Assembly (NCBI GenBank): GCA_037953625.1
Contig: CM075655.1
Span: 119,977,001 to 120,041,000 of the forward strand
From: Crotalaria pallida
Lineage: Eukaryota; Streptophyta; Magnoliopsida; Fabales; Fabaceae
Length of the DNA stretch: 64,000 nucleotides
Reading direction: 5' to 3'
Shown here in pieces: positions 20,961-32,492 of this stretch; within the stretch, counting starts at the first letter, position 1, and the number at the start of each line of letters is the position of its first letter. The notes under the pieces were generated by a model. It was not told the origin of the DNA. It saw only the letters and a list, made by a program, of their open reading frames with translations, and did not search any database. Position numbers and translations under genes: made by a program.

Positions 20961-23540
20961 ATGAGAGTGATAGTGCCGTTACAAGGGGTTGTTCAAGGCA
21001 GAGGGGGTCTCTTTTGGGGCTCCGTTATTCCTTGCGCTCTTTTCTACTTTCTTCAACTCTACTTCAAGAATCGCCATCCTCCTCCCCCTCCTAACCCGCA
21101 ACCACCTCATTCCCCCGACCCGGACCCAACACCCTCTTCCTCCCATGACGACAAGCTTCCTGAGCTATCCATCTTGCCCCGGACTCTCTCCCGGATCCTT
21201 ATTTCGCCCAGGAGTCCTACTACCGGGTCTGCTGCTTACGTGTCGGGTCGGGCCAACTCTATAACCCGCATGTCCAAGGATTCTCCTTATTACGTGGGTC
21301 TGCAAAAGGTGGCAGAGAATCCGTACCACGAGGTTCATAATCCTGATGGTGTTATTCAACTTGGTTTGGCACAAAACACGGTGCATTTTCTTTCTTTGTT
21401 TCCCTTTATTTATTTATTTTTTAATTCAGGAGTTTGTAATTGTTGTGTGTGTTTGTTTGTTTGTTTTGAAGTTATGTGTGGACTTGATTCGAGATTGGAT
21501 TAGGGAGAATGGAAGTGCTGCTATATTGGGAGGGAGAGGAGGAGGAATCAGCTGCAGTGAGCTCAATATTTCTCGAATTGCACCTTACCAACCCTACCAT
21601 GGCTTCATGGACCTCAAACTTGTAAATTATTTTCCCTCTTTTCCATCACTAATAAAGGATAAAACCAATTAATTGCATCTTTGTAAATAAAGCAAACCTT
21701 GGTTCATACTCGAATGATTACATATGCTTGGTTTATGAAAGTTTTTTTTTTCACCAATTTGGTTCTTGGACGATTTAAAAGTCACCACATTGATGCTTTT
21801 AAGGACATAATAAGCGTGTGTTAACTTTTTTTTAATGACTTAGTGCATATTTGGTTCTGCGGTGAGTTAGCCCAGAACCAATTCTGGAATGCCAATGCTA
21901 CTGACAGTTGTTTCTGCTTCAACGTGATTTTGAGGCCAGAATTGATTTTCTGGGCCAGAACCAAACATGTTTAGTGTTGCCTATCTCATAACAACATAAT
22001 CTTAACTGAATTGAACGTTAGCTCTTCATTATTATCAGCATGATTTGGGATACATGTGCTTGATTGATTATTTTGCTTCAAATGTGTGTGTGTTTTTCCT
22101 TCATCACTATTTGAGTTATCGATGAGGTGCTAAATTAATTTGATGAAAGCTCTTAACAGTCGTTTTAACTAATATCAACACTTGATATCAGCTACTGGTT
22201 TTCAGTCTGCTATGTTTTCAACTTATTAAGAGTTCAGTCTCTTAGATGCAAACATTGTTAAGCTGTTTATTAGGGCATTTTAAACAACGAATAAAATTAT
22301 TTATTATTTGATCCAACGTGAGAAAATGCTCAACGTGAGAAAATTTAAGCATTACTAAATTGACATGATCCATAATTGTGTAACATGGAATGGAAGGATT
22401 ATGGTGTGCATTAACATTTCTATCTTAATTCTCTAATCCTGCAGGCTGTGGCTGGTTTCATGTCTCAAGTTATGGGAAAGTCAGTTTTATTCAACCCCTC
22501 ACAAATGATTCTAACTGCAGGTGCTGCCTCTGCTATCGAGATTCTTAGCTTCTGTGTAGCAGATAATGGAAATGCATTCCTTGTTCCCACACCTCATAGT
22601 CCTAGGTATCATTCAATTTCCCATTTTTGATTGTTCTAGTTTGGTTCTGCAAGAAAAGCTGACAGTTTTGAACACACTGCGCAGCTTTGATGGGGATATA
22701 AAATGGCGAAATGGCATGGAGATAGTTCCAGTTCCCTGCCGCAGCACTGATAACTTCAATTTGAGTATAACTGCACTTGAACGAGCCTTCAACCAAGCAA
22801 AGAAACGTGGTCAAAAAGTTCAGGGGATTATCATCACAAATCCCTCAAATCCTGTTGGCAATTTGTTAAAGCATGAAACACTGTTGGATCTTCTGGATTT
22901 CGCTAGAGAGAAGAACATCCACATAGTCTCTAATGAAATATTTGCAGGGTCTGCATGTGGAAACGAAGACTTTGTGAGCATGGCAGAAATCATTGAGGTG
23001 GAAGATCATGATCGGGACAGGGTTCATATAATATATGATTTATCAAATGAGCTCTCCGTTCCAGGTTTTAATGTCGGCGTTATCTACTCCTATAATGAGA
23101 ATGTTTTGGCCGCTTCTAGCAAACTGGCAAGGTTCTCAACCGTTTCTGCTCCAACCCAGCAGTTGCTTATCTCCATGCTCTCAGATGCAAAATTTGTTCA
23201 AAAATTCATTGCTATTAACAGATTGAGGCTTCGGGAAATGTATAACACATTTGTGGCAGGACTGAAGCAGTTAGGGATTGATTGCATAAGGAGCAGTGGT
23301 GGTTTTTACTGCTGGGCTGACATGAGTAGGTTCCTCCACTCCTTCAGTGAAAAAGGGGATCTTGAGCTCTGGGATAGATTGTTGAATGATGCTAAGATCA
23401 ATGTTACCCCGGGATCCTCTTGTCACTGTATTGAACCTGGATGGTTCCGTTTCTGTTTTACCACATTGAGTGAAAAGGATATTTCTGTAGTAATGGAACG
23501 GATTCACAGGATTTCTGAAGCCACACAATCACAAATTTGA
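20961..23540 (+). CDS. ACS12: ACS10/ACS12-type aminotransferase-like protein lacking the PLP lysine
   Basis: Four exons (20961-21380, 21472-21621, 22445-22605, 22685-23540) join to 528 aa. The ATG at 20961 gives the family N-terminus MRVIVPLQGVVQGRGGLFWG and a hydrophobic segment (about residues 19-33), followed by a Pro-rich linker and a fold type I aminotransferase domain. Family markers: AENPYHE, GVIQLGLA, PYQPYHGF, VAGFMSQVMG, ITNPSNPVG, CIEPGWFRFCF. Relatives are broad aspartate/aromatic aminotransferases rather than true ACC synthases. Here the Schiff-base Lys in the usual SLSKD block is Asn365 (DLSNE) and the PLP-phosphate Arg of GFRVG is Asn373. The usual pyridine-binding Asp and O3' Tyr are Asn327 and Phe330 (SNEIFAG), though those two may be normal in this subgroup. 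The substrate-carboxylate Arg is kept. The frame is intact, so this looks like a pseudoenzyme. The symbol is by resemblance of the N-terminus. Confidence 0.88.
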
Positions 23541-25032
23541 TATGTTGCCAATCTGTTCGGCAAATTTTATTTGTTTACTGATTCTTTTATTCTTTTGGGG
23601 AAGTTGGCATCATCTTAGAAGGAATAATCAGTTATCAAGGGGTAATATGATGATTAGGTGCTATGCAGTGTAATGGAGTTGCTTCAAAATAATCAATTAC
23701 AATGTTAAAGCATATGCATTAGTACTTGTATAAACTGTATAGTCAGAGTCTCGTACATGATTTCTGCCATCTCCAATTTCTAGTGAAATGGATTATATTG
23801 AAATGACTTCAATGCAACCAAAGCATTGCTAATGTCAATGTGAAGAAATGGCTCCGCTAGTACTATCAGCTCAATCAGCTTAGAAGAGAAAAGAGTGAAA
23901 GGAAGGCATAGGTAAACTCCTTGCAAGACCCAACTATGGCTACGAACGTGAGCGTTATAGCCATCTTTTCTTTTTTTCTTTCGACTTTATTTTGTACATG
24001 TGCATTTATTTTACATTCTTATATCAGAAAATTGCATATCCTTCAAGCTTTGTAAATTTCAGCAGGAAGGTCCTATTGACTATTGTATTGTTTAATGTTT
24101 GGGGTAATAATTGAAAGCAGAAATTGATAGTGTTCTTGATGGCTCTGCAGCCTCTGCTGGGGTAATTTAAAGGGATGACATCTCTCCTTTTCTGAAGGTT
24201 CGTGTAGCTGTTTCATCAGATGTGCCACCCCTTCAATAAGGGTGGCAACTTCCCTGGACAAACTAACCAAAAGTGGTTTTCTTTGCTTAGTCTGTGTTGA
24301 TTGGTGAGACCACACATTTAATGAAGCATTGCTATAACATACAAACCAGCTTTGTGCCACCAGACATGGTCTTCGTAAAAGAATAGGCTGTTTATATTAC
24401 GAAGAATCTGGGTAGCAACAGGCAACCATTAACTTGGTTATGACTTGAGAATATTAGCGTATTAGCTTAATGTTCAACTTGACTAAGGCGAGCAAAATCA
24501 TAATTACCCGAAATCATGGTTGAAAGTTGATAAAGTGAAGGCTACAAGTTAAAAGTGCTTGGTTGCAATGATAGTGACCTCAAGCAATTTCTGTAATGTT
24601 TGTGGGTGGAGGGATTATAAAGATAAGAAACCGAATGAGGGTATGAACGTTTTCACGGCATTCATAGCAAAATGACACGCTCAAGAATGCAAGAGAGAAA
24701 CAAACAAAAGAATATTTGTGCAGTTTTTTTTCCCTTTAAAACATGTGAGACAATGGAATAAACAAATGCCTTTTATTGCAAATATTACAGAATTTATAAC
24801 AAAATAATGGTGATATAAAATGAATGCAAAAGAATATTTGGTCTTTGCTTTTTGGTTTCGAATGCCCAAGTAACATAGTAACATCCCTTCCCCTCCCCTC
24901 TCTGTATCCACAGTCATTCCAAATTTCCTTCCATATGCTCTATGTCTGCTATTATAATACATCTGCTACTGGAAGAATTTAACAAATAATCAAACACTTA
25001 AATCCTGAATTTCATCGAAAAGATCTTACCAG
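23541..25032. other. Convergent 3' intergenic region ACS-like / RLK
   Basis: The two genes converge here, so the ends are probably their 3' UTRs. The first few hundred bases are of mixed composition, with no recognised repeat. Open frames at 24073-24360 and 24681-24962 on minus have no family resemblance and probably lie in the RLK 3' region. Confidence 0.5.
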
Positions 25033-27800
25033 TTAATGTGATTCCAATCCATTTCTAATGGACTCAAGGACTTGCACCACCTCAGCCATACTTGGTCTCC
25101 TTAAAGGATCCTCTGAAGAACAGATTAGCCCCAATTTCATAACCTGAATCAATTCATTCTCAGCAAATCCTAGTAAATTTCTATCAAAGCATTTTGAAGT
25201 TGAGCCCATCTCCAGCGAACCTCTTACATATTCACACAAAACCACCACCTCACTTGATGATGGACTTTCTACAGGCTTTCTCCCTGTGACCAGCTCCAAA
25301 AGAATGACCCCAAAACTGTAAACATCACATTTCTCACTCTGCCTCAAGCTTTGAGCCAACTCTGGTGCAACATACCCGACAGAATTGTGAGACTTGGTCA
25401 AACCATAATAGTCCAAAATGGGAAGTAACTTTCCTAACCCATAATCAGACAGCTTTGCTTCATACTTGTCATCTAAGAGTATGTTAGAGGATTTAATGTT
25501 GAGATGAAGAATTGGAGGTCTACAATCATGGTGGAGATAGGCAATGGCTCTTGCGGTTCCAAGTGCGATTTGGAACCTTCTAGACCAGTTTAATTCCCTA
25601 TTGCCACGGCTAGTGCTGGTTCCAGGATAGCCAACCCCATGTAGATTATCATAAAGATTCCCATTTGGAACAAACTCTGATAGAATCAGCTGCATTGAAA
25701 GGGACCAATAGTAACCTTGAAAACCAACTAAATTAGGGTGTTGAATGTTGCCTAGTCGCCCGACTTCCTGCTCAAATTCTTCCTGGCTTCCAAGCCTTCC
25801 CAAAGTCTCAAGCTTCTTCACTGCAATTGAGATGCCACCTTCAAAATCAGTTCGGTAGACTGTACCAATTGATCCACCACCTATTATAGACTCTTTGTCA
25901 AGCAATGCTTTCGTACCCGCCTCCCAATCTTCATATTTTGATGGTAAACTTTTGCTGAAGAGAACCAGCTTTCCAATGATAACATTTGATTCTGATGATC
26001 CAACAGTTGTGCTGCTCTCAACAATCATCATCTGATCATCATCTCTTCTTCGATGACGGGCCCAGATACTCATGATGGACACCATACAAACCCCTGTAAG
26101 AATTACAGCGGCAGCAACAATTGCAACAATCGCCGAGACACTTAGAACTTTAGTCTTCCTAGTCCCAGGAGCTGAACGTGGTGCATTTCCATTTGCTGAG
26201 CAAGCAGTGTCCAAAGGAGCACCACAGAGTAAAGGATTATCGGAAAATGAAGATGGACCAAAATGCTGTATGGTTGCAATTTGAGGGATGAGACCAGAGA
26301 GATTATTGAATGAGAGATTAAAATATGTCAAATTCCTTAAATTTCCTAGGGAGGGAGGGATTGAACCCGAAAGTGAATTATGTGACAGATCTAGGTAATG
26401 GATCCTTGAAAGGTTTCCTAGGTCTGGTGGAATGCTTCCGTTGAGCTGATTTTGATGTAGGTCAAGGTATTCCAGGTTTGTCAGGTTGAATAGGGCCTGA
26501 GGAATCTCACCCTGTAAGTTATTACCAGAAACATCCCTGCAACAACATGTCAAAAAAATGAACTCAGATAATCAGATTTGATTCAAAAGGTTAAAGCTAA
26601 TGTGTATAAGTTTGAGAAAGATGGAACTTACAGCTCAAGAAGAAACCGGCAATTGTCTATATCAACTGGAATTTCACCAACAAGGTTTAGATTGTGCAAA
26701 TTCAGAACTTCAAGCAGCTCAATGTTGCCAAAACCTTTGGGAATCATTCCACCTATTGAATTATTCCCCAATCTGATAACTAACAGTCTTTGCAAGTTCG
26801 GAATATCCACTGGGATAGTCCCTTTCAGCCTGTTCAACTCCAATTCCAAGACCTTTAAACTCTTGCATCTAGTCATGCTCGAGGGAATCTCCCCATCCAA
26901 ATAGTTCGCCGAAGCAACAAAGATTTCTAAACTCTCACTACAATCAGTGATATCTGGAATCTGTCCTATAAACCCATTATAAGATATATTGAAATAGGTA
27001 AGATTTTGCAATCCAAGGATGCTAAATGGGGCAAAACCATTAAATCTATTACTACCAAAATCCAAAAGTTTCAAGCTTTGGCATGCCGAAATGTGCTCTT
27101 GCACACTCCCTGATAAGGCATTGCTCCTCAGTGACACATATGATAACCTTGGAATATCACAGAGTCGCGAAGGGACAAACCCGCTAAGATTGTTGTAAGA
27201 AAAATCAAATCCTTCAAGGTTAGAGCAATTCACCAATGACTCAGGAATTGAACCAGCAAGATTATTATGAGAAAGAGAAACAAACTTGGTTTTGATGCAG
27301 TACCTAAACAAAGCTGAAGGTATCTCCCCAGTGAAGCCATTCTTCGATAAATCCAGAAGGCGAATGTTAGGCAAATCACCTATGAACTCTGGGATTGAAC
27401 CAGATATGGCATTGGAGCTCACATTGATTTTCCACAATGAGTGAAGATCAGCATATTCTGCTGGGAAATTGCCCGAAAACCGATTCCCGAACAATGTCAA
27501 TATCCTCAACCTCTTCAACCCTGACAGTGCTGGTGACAACACTCCAGCCAAATTGGTGTTCCAAAGAACAATTCTTTCTACAAACCCTTCCGAATTACAT
27601 GAAACACCACTGTAATTGCAAGGGTTTCCACTTGGAACCCAAGAACTCAAACTGTTGAAAGGATCATCTGTGATGCTACCCTTGAACTGAAGCAAAATCT
27701 CCTTCTCAGTTTCTGCTAGTGAAACTGCCACAAATGAAAGCAAACAAAGAGTTGCACACAGTAGAGCATGAGAGAGATGAATCTCACTGCCTTTTCTCAT
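25033..27800 (-). CDS. LRR receptor-like kinase with degenerate catalytic loop (At1g12460/At1g62950 type)
   Basis: Two exons (26632-27800 and 25033-26536; the codon split CT|G restores Leu-Asp-Val) give 890 aa, close to the family length. Order: signal peptide (about 1-29), LRRNT domain with paired Cys (NPCNYSGVSCN), about 18-20 leucine-rich repeats (about 75-475), juxtamembrane Pro/Ser linker, transmembrane helix (about 521-548), cytosolic kinase domain (about 605-885). The glycine loop IGGGSIGTVY and Lys630 (IAVKK) are present. The catalytic loop reads HLNIKSSN, with Asn736 in place of the HRD Asp, and DFG is DYG (754-756). Catalysis is therefore doubtful, and a scaffold or regulated pseudokinase role is likely. 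I recall the same change in Arabidopsis relatives, so it is probably ancestral. Ligand unknown. Confidence 0.95.
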
Positions 27801-27985
27801 GCTCGAAACAATGTGATTACCCCTTAGTCATCATTCATCACTGTTAGAGCCAAATTAAGAGGGTTTTCAAGTGTTACTGTTTCTAAAGCTACCATTTTTT
27901 GAGGTTTTGCAAATGTGGGTCCAATGAGAACATCAAAATCAAGAACAGTAACTATTAGCATTCTCATTAAGGGACTGGGATTAAA

Positions 27986-27989
<4 letters not shown>

Positions 27990-28023
<34 letters not shown>
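27990..28023. repeat. (GA)n microsatellite in the RLK upstream region
   Basis: About 16 GA units about 190 bp upstream of the RLK ATG. Read on the gene's strand it is a (TC)n tract, common in plant core promoters and 5' UTRs. Confidence 0.9.
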
Positions 28024-28026
<3 letters not shown>

Positions 28027-28931
28027 GAAAATTACTAAAAAATGATCACTTTAACACATTAGGACAACTGAAGTAGAGTTATAATAACCAAAATAACCTT
28101 TTAATGTATGCTTCTTCCAGGTTGTCCCACAAGCATGAAGGCAAAGATTTAAGAAATTCCAGTGTTTTTTTATGGATTGGGGATAGTGGGGTTGAAATGG
28201 GAGCATAAAAATGAAAGCTTTAAGTTTCTGGGAGAGAGAAAGAGAGTGTGTGGAAGGCAAAGAGGAATGGGGACAGAGGAGTAGTAAATGCAATGGGAAG
28301 AGAAGGTGGGAAATGGTGGCTGTAGCTTTGCTGGAAAGGAAGCAGGTGAGACAATGAGAGGCAATTAAATAAGGCTAGCTCTTTGAATAATAGGTGGGTG
28401 TGTACTGTGCAATAGTAGTGAAATTAAATTAAATTAAATTAAATTTTTATATACTCCTATATTCAGAGATTGCCACCAACTCAAGGCTTAACCACGTGCA
28501 TGAGATGAGAATCAGAGACCCCTTCCCTTTCCCTTTGTTGGCCAATGATGCCCTTTAAGATTGGGAACCTAATACTAGTAACAATGTGTGTATGAATGTT
28601 ATGTGACCTAGAGTTGATTTTAGATGCTCACTTGGTTAAGTCTTTCTCTCTCTCTCTCTATCAGGATTCAGCATTCAGCACCACCACCTTGTCCTTTGTT
28701 GTGTTGTAGGCCCTGTGTCTTTACCCCCGGGCATTTATTCCTTCTCAACAACTAGTATTAAGTCACCCCATCATTATCATCATTCATCGACACGGCAACA
28801 CCATCTTAATTACACTAAGAGTGTCGAATAGAAAGAGTTAGTAGTAGGACTAGTCTCTTTGATTTCTTTGTTTCATAAAGTGTAGTGTATAAAGCTGACT
28901 GAGATTAATTAATGGCTTTAGTATTACAGTA

Positions 28932-29280
28932 CTTCCTCCGTTTCACAATGTTTGGCCTTTTAGGCCTAGGCACACAGATTAAGAAAGTATTAATTATTGT
29001 AAGTATTATGTATAGTTTGTCTAAAATGCCCCTATTTAATCCTTATTGAAAATTGTAATAGTATTTAATTTTTATTAGTAAGTGTGTCCATTAATTAATA
29101 TATAGTGGTTTAGAGATGAGAGAGATGATAAAAGTAGAATTAATGAGGAGTAAGAGAAATGATTAAATGAAAGGTTAATATTGGAAAAAAAATATGTTTG
29201 TGTATTGAAAATGTAAAAGGCCAAACATTGTGAAACAAGGAAAAAAGTCTAAAAGACCAAACATTGTGAAACGGAGGGAG
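28932..29280. mobile_element. Stowaway MITE, copy A
   Basis: 349 bp, flanked by TA (28930-28931, 29281-29282). The left end is cttcctccgtttcacaatg and the right end cattgtgaaacggagggag, a near-perfect terminal inverted repeat matching the Stowaway consensus CTCCCTCCGT. It is almost identical throughout to the element at 32086-32429, so both moved recently. Confidence 0.9.
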
Positions 29281-29389
29281 TAAATTACTAATTCATCCGT
29301 AAGATTATTTTCCAATTCTCAATAAGCATTAAGTCAATATTTTTTATAATCGCAATTAATACAATTTTAGAGGTAGTTTTAAAAAGGTA

Positions 29390-29661
29390 CTCCTTCCGGT
29401 CTCATATATAAGCCAAAATAACTAATTTTGCAAGTATTAAGAAAGTTAGTTGAGTGTATTTAATTTTTTTGAGTTCACAAAAGAAATAGACCATTTTAGA
29501 AAAGATGTATTGGGAATGAAACAAAAATTAAATGATACAACCACTTTGTTGAAATATTTTAGAAATAATTGTATTGGAAATAGAAAGTTAGTTAAATTTT
29601 GCTTATATTTAAGACCATAAATAAGATGTTTTTATTTGCTTATATTCGAGACCGGAGGAAG
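29390..29661. mobile_element. Stowaway-like MITE
   Basis: 272 bp between TA dinucleotides. Left end ctccttccggtctcatatat, right end attcgagaccggaggaag. Same family as 5530-5978 and 36125-36511. Confidence 0.75.
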
Positions 29662-29777
29662 TATATGAAATATTTACATTTCCAATAACACTAACAACTT
29701 TAATCCACTTTTTAAAATAAATACAAATTTCTCCAAAAAGATGTTATGAAGTATTGTACTTACTGCCTTTGTTTTTT

Positions 29778-29887
29778 CTTTATTTTATTTTTTTTTACAT
29801 GGGAGGTCTGGGACTAGAACCTATGACCTGGGGAGGGGGAAATCCTAAGTGTCCCTGCAGCCACCAACTGGGCTGTCTTACGCAGAT
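29778..29887 (-). mobile_element. Very short SINE, copy 1
   Basis: About 110 bp in reverse orientation with a T run (poly(A)) at its plus-strand start, and a B-box-like word on minus (aggttctagtccc). The flanking duplication tgcctttgtttttt / tgcctttctttttt is at 29764-29777 and 29888-29901. It is nearly identical to 36358-36455, including 'ccaccaactgggctgtcttacgc'. Confidence 0.75.
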
Positions 29888-30696
29888 TGCCTTTCTTTTT
29901 TAGTACACTACAATTAGTCTTTCTGCAAAAATTAAAAAAAAAACAATATAAATTTTTTACAAAATTAATGTAATATTAATTATTTTTTATTATTTTATTC
30001 ATGCTTATTGATAAAAATATTGCGAGTAAACAATTACGTAAATATAAAAAAAATGACAATATGAAAAAACATATAAATATGAACGTGTGTGCATATATAT
30101 ATATAAACACCATACCCTTCTAATTATTTAAATTTTTCTAAATATACTTTTGATATGATAATTTTAATTTGGCAAACGTTGAAAAGTATACCAATATCAT
30201 ATTTTAAAAGACCATATGTACCAAAAAAAATAGGTACATTTATGATAATTTTCAAATTTGAGTAACCTTAAAAAAAATAACAAGGAAAAATCCATAGTCA
30301 CCTGTTAGCGAGTTTTTTTTGTATTCACATATTACTCCTATTATGTTTTTTTTATAGTTAAAGTTTGCTTAAAATTATGGATTCAGAAGAAAAATACTAG
30401 CACCACTATACTAGTATACTATACTGTATGTCAATTTCACTGCTCCCAAATTACTTTTGTAGCTCCCGTAAAAAATAATAATACGTCAATTTCACTGTTA
30501 CTGATAAAGTCGGAGGTTATTGACTTCACTTCTTCACTACCGTTTTGTGCGAAGGTCTATCTATCCGTTTGGTTAGAAACAACTTTTGAAATTTGGAATT
30601 CGTCGTAATTAACCGGTTACTTAATCAACTGCTGCACCACCAACAAAAGAAAATACTCACGTCGTCAAAACATGTGTGTAATATGTCGAAAGACTT

Positions 30697-31199
30697 ATTT
30701 ACGTATTTAGTCGCTGAAAGTTGGGAGTGTTTTGATTTTGGTTCCTGAAATTTTTTTTTGACCTTATTTATCCTTAATTGTTTTGAAAATTTTGTTCTAG
30801 TCCTTGTTGTTAAGAAAAATCCGTTAACTACTGACGTGGCTAGCGGAACGTCACATCAACGTACACACATGTGTGCAAGTATGACTTGGATGATTCGACA
30901 TGCAAAAGTAAAAGGGTCATAGCCCAATCCACAAACACATTTTTGTTGGGCCTTGACCCTTTTGCTCTTGCGGGTCCGGATCATTTGTGTCATCCCATCG
31001 GTGACATACAATACTTGCACACGTGTATGCTGATGTGTCGTTTCATTCACTACATCAGCAATTAACGAATTTTTCCTAATGATAAGGACTAAAACCAAAT
31101 TTTCAAAATAATTAAGAATAAGTCAAGGTCAAAAAAACTTTCAGGGACCAAAATCAAAACAATCCCAACTTCCATGGACTAAAACTATAAATAAGGCTA
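30697..31199. mobile_element. Long-inverted-repeat foldback element
   Basis: The left arm (about 30697-30835) and right arm (about 31060-31199) are imperfect reverse complements over about 135 bp. Matching words include 'ttttgattttggt' with 'accaaaatcaaaa' and 'gaccttatttatccttaatt' with 'aattaagaataagtcaaggtc'. The centre is also palindromic (acacacatgtgtgcaag against cttgcacacgtgta; aaaagggtca against tgaccctttt), so almost the whole 500 bp can fold. It looks like a non-autonomous MULE/foldback transposon. The open frames on both strands here are by-products of the palindrome. Confidence 0.7.
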
Positions 31200-31707
31200 T
31201 GTCAAAACTGCAAACATGAGTCCATAAGAAACGCATGGCTCACACTAGTCACGCCAACTCTTTCCCTACACTTCTGGTCCTAGTTTTTAAGTCTGAAGGT
31301 GCTTCAAGGTTACATGCATAAAACAATATGGAAATGGTGAGGTAGGGGGTAATTAACAAATCGCTGGTCCACAATCTTTGCTATTATTGGCTCTTGTGCT
31401 TTCGATCATAATAAAATGTCAAAAACAATAAATGCCACAACAATTGTGGCAAGTCTACATTTTTTATTTACAGCCTCAGAGGAATCTTGCTCAAGTTTTT
31501 TCTGACAACATAAGGAATAGAAATAGAAATGCTAGCAATTTTGGTCGTGTTAACTTGTTCCTTGGTCACCCTTTCACACATTTTGACTTTATATACACAT
31601 TTGACGTTCAACCCTCCATTCCCAATTTCCCATAGTATGTAGTGACTGTGCACCACCTTGTTCCGATAGGAGATTGTAGTAACTGCCTCATGACAAAGAT
31701 TACTGGA

Positions 31708-32459
31708 TTATTGCAACAGCAGCTCATCCTCTTCTTCTAACTCCTTCAACCGCCTCTTAGAATAGACTGTGATAAAGATTATTGTAGCCACAGCTATGCA
31801 GAAGCAAACAACATTAACTATAATTTCCAAGGCAGATAGACCATGTTCTTTATGTGATGAAGCATTAGCCAATGTCTGAATCAAAATTCCCCTGCAGTGA
31901 AAGAGAATGAGGCAATTAGTTCAAGCGAATATTTTACATCTTTAGTTCCTACCTTTGTAATTGTAAATTGAAAATGTTATAAATAAATTAGCATTAGAAA
32001 TGGCTACAACATCAATTGCATGTCAGAATGCAATAATAAAACATATCAGTTACTAAAAGGGCAAAGTCAACACTGTTATTAACTACTCCCTCCGTTTCAC
32101 AATGTTTGGCCTTTTAGGTCTGGACACACAGATTAAGAAAGTGTTAATTATTGTAAGTATTATGTATAGTTTGTCTAAAATGCCCCTATTTAATCCTTAT
32201 TGAAAATTGTAATAGTATTTAATTTTTATTAGTAAGTGTGTCCATTAATTAATGTATAGTGGTTTAGAGATAAGAGAGATGATAAAAGTAGAATTAATGA
32301 GGAGTAGGAGAAATGATTGAATGAAAGGTTAATGTTGGAAAAAAAAATATGTTTGTGTATTGAAAATGTAAAAGGCCAAACATTGTGAAACAAGAAAAAA
32401 GGCTAAACGGCCAAACGAAACAGAGGGAGTAATAAAAATGCTTTTACTGATTGCAAAAA

Positions 32460-32492
<33 letters not shown>

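Larger units (their letters stand above)
27801..31707. other. RLK 5' region and repeat-rich spacer
   Basis: RLK is transcribed away from here, and the VTT gene ends at the right side. The RLK leader/promoter holds a (GA)n tract (27990-28023) and a second, pyrimidine-rich tract near 28640. Further right are a Stowaway MITE (28932-29280), a related MITE (29390-29661), a small SINE (29778-29887) and a long foldback element (30697-31199). Open frames at 28051-28364, 30856-31098 and 31432-31656 fall in leader or repeat sequence and show no family. Confidence 0.55.

Noticed and set aside
30856..31098. Open frames on both strands at the same place
   Set aside because: Produced by the central palindrome of the foldback element.
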